Part shown: piece after piece, positions 55,386 through 64,000 of the stretch
Layout of the letters: each line of letters starts with the position of its first letter
Position numbering within the stretch: position 1 is the stretch's first letter
DNA from: Cucumis sativus
Taxonomy: Eukaryota > Streptophyta > Magnoliopsida > Cucurbitales > Cucurbitaceae
Assembly: GCF_000004075.3 (NCBI RefSeq)
Contig: NC_026658.2
Coordinates: forward strand, 3,844,001-3,908,000
Length of the DNA: 64,000 bases
Direction of reading: 5' to 3'
Notes under the pieces: model-generated
What the model saw: only the letters and a program-made list of their open reading frames with translations
Told to the model about the DNA's origin: nothing
The model's database searches: none
Translations under genes and position numbers: made by a program

Positions 55386-55437
55386 ATTATTCACTTTACT
55401 ATTAAACGACAATTATTCACTTTACTATTAAACGACA
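55386..55437. repeat. Tandem duplication, 26-bp unit, two copies
   Basis: ATTATTCACTTTACTATTAA followed by ACGACA occurs at 55386 and again at 55412 with no mismatch. It looks recent. Confidence 0.9.
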
Positions 55438-55798
55438 AGACATACTTAGAATTATGAATGAATAGTTTTTAAACGCAACTCAGCAGCACAAATTCCTTTT
55501 TCATTAGCCTATATACTATTAAACTAAGTAGTCTATGATTTTGAACACAAACTATACTACAACTCACAAATCATAACAATCTACGGACTCAATTAATTAT
55601 TTTGAGAAGGGGGTGTTGTATAATAACCAAAAAAAGAGAAGAATACATAGATATTAGGAAGGGAATGAAAAGAACCCATCATTCTATGATTCTAATTAAC
55701 GCACACAAGAACTAAAGATTAAAAGAAAGAAAAGAAAAAGAGGGCGCCAAGTGGAAGAAGTAGAGTGTGTGCGTGGTCCTAAAGCCATGTGCGTATGA

Positions 55799-55860
55799 GT
55801 GCATGCGTGGCCGGGGCGGGGCGGGACGGGCTGCCGGGCTTTGGGCTTCGGCTTTCGCCC
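55799..55860 (+). other. GC-rich island with a G-quadruplex motif
   Basis: A stretch of about 60 bp is dominated by G and C in otherwise AT-rich sequence. At 55813-55830 it reads GGGGCGGGGCGGGACGGG, four G runs of three or more with loops of one or two bases. It is followed by a CTACA-repeat (55896-55924) and a TA run (55929-55943). Confidence 0.85.
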
Positions 55861-56204
55861 CCTTTGAGTTGTTTCTGGTGGTCCTTACTCTATCCTACAC
55901 TACACTACACTACATGTACTACACATCCTATATATATATATATAATACCATTCCATATTTTCCTTTTTTTCTCCATTAATAATCTTCCCAATTAAAAATC
56001 CCTCGAATAAAAATACGGCTATATGGCATATCATGTTCTATATTATATGGCCCTTTTCAAGGCACCACTACTACACTACTGTCTTTCCCTATTAATAACG
56101 ATGTGTCATACAATACCCTTTCTCTCTTTGGCCCCCCTCCCCTTTTTTTCTTATTTCCTTTCCCTAATTAAATGTTTTCTACTCTTCTATTTTTACCCTA
56201 TTTG

Positions 56205-57545
56205 TTGTGTTTGGACCATTTCCCTTACACTCTCTACCCTTCCTTTCATTATGTTTTCATTTACCATTCTTCTCTTTCTTTTCCTTTCCTTTCTTTTGTC
56301 GGTTGTCAAAGGATCGACAAATTAACATAAATGGTAGTGAGAATCGATATTGAAATTTTCATTGCTTTATTAACTATAAAAGGGAGAGAAGAGTTTATTA
56401 TGTATTAGTGAGATATGATATTAAAATATTGTATGTCTTTAGGGTTTGAGTGTTTATATATATAATGCACTTGAAACTCTAGAGTCAAGATCGTAAATAA
56501 TGTAAAATATAACGAATATGAAAATAACTTAGGTTTTGGATACGTTTGAAATGTCTACTTATAATAGTAGTTTTATAATCACTTTTTTTATCGGGCTTTT
56601 TCATGGACCATTTACTTCATTTCATTAGGTTTAAATTGCTATTTTTCCATTTCTCTTCATTTGGTTTCTTGTTGGTTGTGAAATAATAGACAAACAAAGA
56701 TAAATTGTAGAAGATTAACATAAGAACTTATGTATATTTATTAATGTGAGAGAAATTTAAGATAAATTGTAGAAGATTAACATAAGAACTTATGTATATT
56801 TATTAATGTGAGAGAAATTTTATTATTAGAGAGAATATGTAGTATTAGATTGCACATCTTGATGTGTCTTTAGGGTTAGATCCGATTTATATATTGCACT
56901 CTAAACCCTAAGGTTGAAATTGTAAATGATGTATGAACGTGATAAGTACAAAAATATCTTAAGTTTTGGAGGTAGTTGAAGCTTCTTTATAATAGATTCA
57001 AGGTATTTTAAGATTGTCCATATATATAATGTTTTATATTCATCTTCATACCTTTTTTCTTTGGCTTTTGTTATTATTATTATTATTTAAAAAAAGAATA
57101 CAACGGGTCAGTAGATACACGAGAGATCTCCACTAGATGAATATCTTCGTTTCTCCGCCTTTTTTCTCTAGCTTTTCTGGACCATTTCCTTACTGTACTT
57201 CATTATGTTTTCATTACCCGTTCTTCTATTTCTCTTCATTTACTTTACTTGTTGTCCTTTTATGAAATAATCCACAAATAAAAATAAATAATAGAAAATT
57301 GACGCTACTATTTACATGGTTCATTAATCGTATGTTAGATATATTTACATCCCGAGGGAAGGAACCATTTTACTACTAGAAAAGAGAGAAAAATACAATT
57401 ATTAGATTTTATGTCTTTATTTAGAGTCAGAGAAGTTGATATAAGTCGAAATCGTAGATAACCACAGAATAAGAAACTATATATGAAAGTTTTGGAGGCC
57501 TTCGAAACTCCATAGTCCATATAACAATAGATTCAAGATACTTAA
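56205..57545. repeat. Three-copy degenerate tandem array
   Basis: Each copy opens with GGACCATTT (56213, 56605, 57179), then a pyrimidine-rich part with CATTATGTTTTCATT or similar and TTCT.TTTCTCTTCATTT. Each then has GTTGTNNAAATAAT...ACAAA, a TAGTAT/ATTAGAT word, TGTCTTTAGGGTT-type sequence, a TTGAAATCGTA-type word and TTTTGGA..C.TT.GAA with TATAATAG near its end. Spacing is about 390 and 575 bp, the difference including an internal 62-bp duplication in copy two. The identity of the unit is unknown. Confidence 0.7.
56699..56821. repeat. Perfect tandem duplication, 62-bp unit
   Basis: The unit starting GATAAATTGTAGAAGATTAA occurs at 56699 and 56761 and is identical for at least 60 bp. It lies in the second copy of the larger array. 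Confidence 0.92.
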
Positions 57546-60500
57546 ATATTGTTGGTAAATAATTTTTATAAAGTTTGTTTTGTGTATAGATGCATTTGTT
57601 ATAAGTGAAAATATTCATACAAACTAAAAAAATAATACAAAATACCAAAAGTATTGTTTTCATATAGTTTATTTAGTGATCAAATAAGGTAAAATATCAT
57701 TTTGTTTTTTCAAAACCCTGAATTTAATTAATCAGCTAAAAAACACATATATTTTATATGAACAATAAACGGTAGATTTTGTACAAATAAAATTCTCTAG
57801 AACTTATAATTTTAAATTTTCGTGGATCTATTAATAATTTAATGGTTAATTTTGTGAATTAATCAAAGTTTATATTCTTGATATTTGTTAAATTCGTGAG
57901 TTCTTGGCGGATTTTACATTATTGTTTGTCCAAATTTAATGGATAATGAATTTGCATGAATAGAGAGTAAATTGTAACACTTACCTTACCTAAGTTTAAA
58001 CTTTCAATTAATTTTTTGTGAAAATTAATATAACTTACCAAACTTAGGTTGCAATTTGATTATTTTTTCCACATGTACTGATCTCTAATTTAGATATTCT
58101 AAAATCGTAGATAGGTGAATCTTTAAAAAAAAATATTAAACAGGTCCAAATCAAATCATCTATTAAATACAAAATAAAATTGAAGATTTTTTTTCTTAAA
58201 TAAGAGCTTCGGATAAAGTACAAGAGAGAAACTAGAAAAAAGAAATATAAATTAGAAGTATCTAAGTAATTATAATAAAGTTTAAAATTATGGCATAAAA
58301 AAAAAAAGTAAAGTCGGATATATATATAATTATACAGATTTGAGTTAAAAGGAAGTATAGGGGACATAATTTTTTTTCTTAAGTTTAGAGGGTTAATAAT
58401 TAGTAATTTAATATTAGAGATCATATTAATGTTATAAGTTAGGTATAGTAGCTTAATTAGGAAATAAAGAAATAATTAGATAGCAAATTAAAGAAAGAAA
58501 TGTTGATAAACTTAGGGTTATGGGGTTCTCCTTTTTGTCTGGCTAAACTGACACCATGGACCTGATTCTTTGTTTTAAATAATCCCAATATCAATATGCA
58601 TCAAATTTTTTGGTTTCTTCAAGGACTGACTCATATGGTGTGTGTATGTGTAGTTTTATTTGATACCCCTTCATCTTAGAATAGATATCATTATTATTCA
58701 TAAATGATGTATATAGAAAAAGAAAGAAAAAAGAGTACTACTTGAATGTTGTGTCATGAAATTGGAATTATAGTGATGATATCCAAATATGTGTTATTTT
58801 GTGTTCTAAAAATCATAGACATAGGAATCAGCCCTGTCTCCATAATATATATTAATGTATACTATGATGATATGATCTGGTGAGTGAATGATTATTAATT
58901 AGACCCAACTTTGACTAATATAAATGTTAATTATTTGCCTATGTGCTCACCCCATTTCTCTCTCTCACACACTTATTAATTTTTCTAAATTAAAAAATAG
59001 TTTGATTTGATTTTTTTTGACCAAACCATCACCAAAACGACTATGGTAAATTTAATAAATGTTTCAACCAATTTTGATAATGAAAGAGTAAAAACTCACT
59101 AGCATTTAGTCGATCAATCCGTTTAAGATTAATACATAGTTTCAATTTAAGTTATCTCCTTGGTTAAAGTTAGGTGTTAGGGTTTAAAGCTAATCAGCCA
59201 AACTCATTCAACTTAAAAAGAAAAAGAAAAGGAAAAGAATAAACCCTATAGTCTTTTAAAAAGTTTGGATGCTTTCTTCTATATATGATTAAAAATTAGT
59301 TTTAATTTCAACTTGTTCTATATGAATTTTTAAGTTAGAAGTTGGTCAATATAATTTCCAAATTTTAGTTCAGTCCATATGATTTAGCTGTTGAATATAT
59401 AATAAATTCTCCACACAAAAAAATTGGAATATTCAAATAAGACATCACCATATTTAATCTTAACATTTCTTATTTTTAATGGAATAATAAGTCTATTTAA
59501 TTGACTATATAAAAAGTAAATTATGTTAAATCAACACAAAAGTTTTTTTTATTTTCAATCACGAGTAACTAAATTAAAATTTGGATGCATCTACCCATCC
59601 TTTTATAATTCATCTATTGTTTAAAAAGTGTAGTAATGAATTGGTTAAATTATAAAAGTACTTTAGAACTATGAGATTAGTTTTGTTATATAAATGTTTT
59701 TCAAATTTTCATATTTTTTAACCATCTTTATTTTTTCTATTTCTTTTGATAATTTAATGATGAGTGATTTTTAAATATAACGATAATATTTAGGAAGTAT
59801 AGAAAAATTTTATATATCTATACATGTCACTAATTGATATTTGTTTACCATGGATAGTTTCTAAAATTAATTTTGTACATATATTCTAACTATTTCTCCA
59901 TAATTAGAAATGAATTCCATTACCATGGGTTGAACAATTGAATCTCCCCTTGTAATTAATGTCCTTTTAAAATCAAATAGAATATTAATTGAAACATTAG
60001 AACACACCTGTACTTTCCTCATTTATACAAAACATAATAAACTAATTGATTAAGAAACCAAAACCAAAGAGACCTACACACTTAATTATATACTAAAAAA
60101 CAAGACCCAAAGTATAGATATTAAAATTATTTAAATCTGATATCAAAACCCCTTCAAATTTTGCATAACTAATTAAGCATTTCCATAGCCTGAAAAGTCA
60201 CCTGACATTATTATTCTAAAACACATGTACCCCTTAATTAACCATTAAACAAAACATTGGATAAGAGATAATCCACAACTAGCCAAGAGATTATAACCAT
60301 TAATTTAAATTATTTTTTTTTCTTAAACGACTTACTATAAACTAATCCTCTCCATAACCTTCATGTGATAATAGTCTATAGTCTATAGACTAATTTTAAA
60401 CTAAAATTGCCAGCCTCATATTTTTTTATAATAATTATATGGGTGTGGGAATAAATTAATGTTGAGGTTTTGAATGTCAAATATTTAGAATTTTTACTCT

Positions 60501-60849
60501 CTAAATCACTGAATCCCATCCCTAATTTTGGATTTTTTTAATTGTTTGTAACTGAGGTGTTTGTGTCTACTTGATATCTATACTTTTAAAAAATGTTTGA
60601 TTAGTCGCCATTAGAGTTTCAATTTTGCGTTTTAATAAATTCTTAAATTAAAAATAAAAATAAAAAAACAGCCTAGAATGTTGTTATAACTTTCAATTTT
60701 GAAATTTCAAATTTCATCTCATTTAATAGAATGCTATAACCGTTCAAAAATATTGTGATAGATCAAACCTTCCACCTCTAGCTGCGTATTTCTCCATCTA
60801 ATTATTTCACCTTCAAAGATCCAACTGGTTAGGAAAATAACTGCAATAA

Positions 60850-61050
60850 TAGAAAGTGTTGAAGATGAAGTAGAAGTCACAAAGTGATTTTTCGAGTATT
60901 TAGAGGAGGCAATTATTGATCGACAGGATCATCACAGTGATAATGACAGAGTTATGGGTTGGGACACTTGATGCAACAAGAGGCAATGCAAAGTTGGTTT
61001 AGAGATGAATTAGGCGTGGGTGATGAATCAATTTTCATATATTTAGTAGG
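60850..61050 (+). pseudogene. Possible decayed coding relic
   Basis: One frame reads SVEDEVEVTK, stop, FFEYLEEAIIDRQDHHSDND then RVMGWDT, stop, CNKRQCKVGLEMN. The amino acid make-up is protein-like and the base composition is less AT-rich than its surroundings, but three stops interrupt it. I cannot name a family; a transposon-derived gene fragment is possible. Confidence 0.25.
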
Positions 61051-63955
61051 AAAGATTTGTTCGATCAATTATTTGTCTTTTTCATGTACTCTAACGAGGC
61101 TTGGTTTGTTCGGTTTGGTTCAATGTGAATAAAATAATATGTTTAAAAGATTTTCCACTTTTAAAATGATAGACGGTATCAATTAGGTGTTGTAATAAAG
61201 ATGAGTTTAACGAGAACAAAAACGAACTTGTAATTATATATATATATATAATCACAAGAAATTAATAAGATTATTCTTTTCATTTGAAATATTCTTAAAT
61301 TTGTGGCAACTACAAGTTAAAGCTATTTACCTTTTTTTTTTTTTTCTTCTTCTTCTTTTTAATTCACGGGCGGGAATTTAATATGGAAAGGGTTTGTCAT
61401 GTTGTATCTTCAACTTGTTTTCTACAAACATTATCTTTTAGAAAAAAGAAATGATTTTATGTGAAAAGCTAATTCACTTTGGTGTTTCCTTTATTATTTA
61501 TTTAATACATGCATACGACAAATTATGGCTATGAAATTATCATTTCAATCTCAATAGTTTTATTTTGATTTTTTTTGTTAATCAATCAACCAAAAGACAG
61601 ATAGAATAGAATTAGTAAATACACCCAAATATCGAAACCAGATTTAGCAGTAGAAAAAAAATACAAAAAGATGGGTAGAGAAAAATTATTTTGATATATT
61701 TATAAATATTCTTGTTTGTTTTACTATCTTTGAAAATATAATATAGGATTTTTATTTTTATTATTTTGTATATTTAATGGGTTTATTTGTGTACAAGTTT
61801 TCTTTAAATAAAATTTATTAATGTAATTAGAGAGAAATACACTAATCAAATGTAAATTACTATTCCATTAGAAAAGAAACTTGTGTGTTGTGTTTTCTTT
61901 CTACATTTGGTGATATTATTATTTGGAGGATTATACTTTTATTGAGATGATTTTGAATTGGTTTAATGAAATAGTGTGGAAATAACTCTAAATATAATAA
62001 CTTATAAAAGATATAAATGAACCTAATTTTATTAATTTGAAGTACTTCTTTTTAACAAAAATACTCGAGAAAGGAGGGATTAATGTTGACATATCCCTAA
62101 CACACTCATCATAACCAATTCACAAAGTTTTAATCAATACAAAAATTCAAAAGTATCAACTTTTTTATTTTACAAAAAGTGTTCACATTCAAAAACTACA
62201 ATCTGATACTTTTAAAATTAAAAGTGGCTGGAGATGCCAAATTAAAATCAAACTCAAATTCAAAACCACAATGACTAAGGGTATATATAATATTAATGGA
62301 AAATAGGTGCCCATAGTGAAGAACTTTGTGTGCTATAAAAGTTGATAACTGAGGGAGCCCAATTGTTTGAATAATTTTGTGTAAGTTTTGGTTCAAAAGT
62401 TCAAAACTAAAAAGAAAACTTCAGAAAAGGTTATATTTTCTAAAAACATATTCTATTTGTCTAATTCTTTCTCTCTTAAAAAATGTTCACAAATAAATCA
62501 TAATTCAATTGACATGGTACATCCCACAATTAATCTGAATTTGAGGAAAGGTATATTACTTAAAATGATTAGTTTCTCCAAAACAAAAACAATAATTATA
62601 ATTAAAAGTCAAAATTAAAAAAAAAAAATTGTTTTAGGGTTGTTTCATAAAGGGGTTCCCTAAAACAAGCATTTCATATAATGTAACTATATATATAGCC
62701 CTAAACAAAAGCTGTATTGGCAGCTTGAAATTAAAGCTTAATTAAGACTTCTAATTAATTCCTCTTTTCTAATTTTCTAATTTCTTTAATCAGAACCACT
62801 TCCTCCAACTGCTTCCATTTGTCATTCTGCCTTATTTAAGTTCTCTCTCTTTGTTGTTGTTGATTATAAAACTAAGTAGGAGCTGCTAATCTTGATTTTA
62901 AATTTTATATATTTATAATTATATAGTCAGTAGGGTGATGTAGTCAAACCCTAGGCTATGGAGCTGTGTGGGAATTGTGTAATAATTAAAAAGATAATAG
63001 GTTTTACACATTTTTAGTACACTTATCGTGTCTTAAAGTTAAAGACTCATTAATCATAGTATTAATTTTTCTTTTACAATATGTGAGGTAGGCGAGAATA
63101 AATTTTTTTACCTCAAATTGATAGTTTATTTTGACAATTAAATACAAAATTTTATGAAATTATATTAAATCTATTAAATATCATACCAAATTTGAAGACC
63201 AATTAGAAGGTAGATTGTAACCTAATACACACTTTCTAAATTTTGAAAACCTAGTTATCACACAAAAACATTGAAAGTTTAAGAATCTGTATTAACTTTT
63301 TTTTAAACTTTCAAACATTAAAAGTTTAGAAATTGGTAATTACTTAAAAAAATTTAAAGATCAAATTTAGTAATTAAAGTATTTTTTTAGTTCTACAGAT
63401 AGAGTGGAGAGTAGAACTCAAATTAACAACCTAATTCTAGGTCTGAATTAGTTAATTACATTTAAACTAACCAAAAAGAGGGGAGGGGGAAGTTAGCTAC
63501 TAGATACCTAATTGATAATGAACAGTGAAGAACTTAATTATATTTGATAGTTCAAAATAGACCAATGTAAACTTGACAACCGTAACTTACTTCATTTTCT
63601 TTTCTAGATGTAAAAAGTTCGATTCTTTGTCTTCATAAGTGTTGTAGAAGAAGAAAGACGTAGAAAACACAACTCTAAAAAGTAAGTCGAGAGGGACCAT
63701 ACCATATATAAATCAACGTTAAAAAAAATTAAAAATGGTCCTTAATTATATGTGGGGTTGTGTAGTTTTTTGCCCAGTTGAGGAATTATATATTCCAATT
63801 ATAACCTCATGGTCTCTCTAAACACAGCTGTCATTTTTTTTTTTTGAGCCACTTCCCTCCCTCCCCTATATGGGTTTTGTGTTCTTATAATTAATTAAAA
63901 TTTCATCCATATTTATTTATTAAAAAAGAAAAGAAAAGAAAAGAAAAACTTAGTG

Positions 63956-63965
63956 TATATATAAA
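63956..63965 (+). promoter_or_regulatory. TATA-like motif at the right edge
   Basis: TATATATAAA is followed by ACTAGGCTACAGGG and preceded by a (GAAAA)n run. It could be the core promoter of a plus-strand gene starting just beyond the window, or chance in AT-rich DNA. Confidence 0.3.
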
Positions 63966-64000
63966 CTAGGCTACAGGGATGTTGACACAGACAGCCTCAC

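Larger units (their letters stand above)
53579..64000. other. 10.4-kb gene-poor right flank
   Basis: I find no coding gene here on either strand. The stretch holds a GGCCCA-type motif cluster, a GC-rich island (55799-55860), a pyrimidine-rich tract, a three-copy degenerate array (56205-57545), a possible decayed coding relic (60850-61050), TA runs (for example 61236-61252) and a TATA-like motif at the right edge. From 57550 to 60840 I see only AT-rich sequence. Confidence 0.6.

Noticed and set aside
55799..55860. GC-rich island as a fragment of ribosomal DNA
   Set aside because: It does not match rRNA gene segments I know, and nothing rRNA-like flanks it.
62640..62990. TATA-containing region as a microRNA gene
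   Set aside because: No known plant miRNA sequence and no convincing hairpin could be found by eye.
63601..63640. B-box-like GTTCGATTC as a tRNA gene
   Set aside because: No A-box at the right distance and no cloverleaf arms.

Overview
The window is nuclear DNA of a flowering plant, almost certainly a eudicot. The genes are AT-rich, split by GT-AG introns, and separated by long AT-rich spacers full of small transposon relics and microsatellites. The gene families (PADRE/DUF4228, SPIRAL1-like, DUF604 glycosyltransferase, plant subtilase, AFR/SAP30-like, ARID-ELM2) are typical of land plants. A cucurbit is my best guess from the general look of the sequence and its repeats, but nothing here proves it.

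Genes, left to right: (1) the 3' part of a PLAC8-family gene (+, exons 340-1723, start beyond the left edge); (2) a single-exon PADRE/DUF4228 gene (-, 3053-3721); (3) a six-exon START-domain lipid-transfer gene (-, 7225-9917); (4) a SAP30-like AFR1/AFR2-type gene (+, coding 14076-16406); (5) a two-exon ARID-ELM2-SANT/Myb-like gene (+, 19194-23757); (6) a three-exon DUF604/Fringe-like glycosyltransferase gene (-, 26333-29886); (7) a two-exon SPIRAL1-like gene (-, 35620-36052); (8) a ten-exon subtilisin-like protease gene (+, 44950-50883); (9) a two-exon gene for an uncharacterised 162-residue protein (+, 52515-53415). For every spliced gene the reading frame was checked through each exon junction by hand and closes without frameshift. 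The left 30 kb is gene-dense; 36.1-44.9 kb and 53.4-64 kb hold no gene I can support.

The genes are independent units and do not form a pathway. Two neighbours (AFR-like and ARID-ELM2) both point to chromatin or histone-deacetylase functions, which may be coincidence.

The spacers hold the more unusual material: a 521-bp hAT-type MITE with a perfect 8-bp target duplication; two full foldback MITEs of one family (262-263 bp) with 9- and 10-bp target duplications, suggesting a Mutator-like origin; a third truncated copy; three tRNA-derived SINE-like pieces; a probable solo LTR; a palindrome-rich minisatellite at 17 kb; a three-copy degenerate tandem array at 56.2-57.5 kb with a fresh 62-bp duplication inside it; a GC-rich island with a perfect G-quadruplex motif; a 21-G homopolymer; and three clusters of GGCCCA/TGGGCC promoter-type motifs with no coding sequence nearby.
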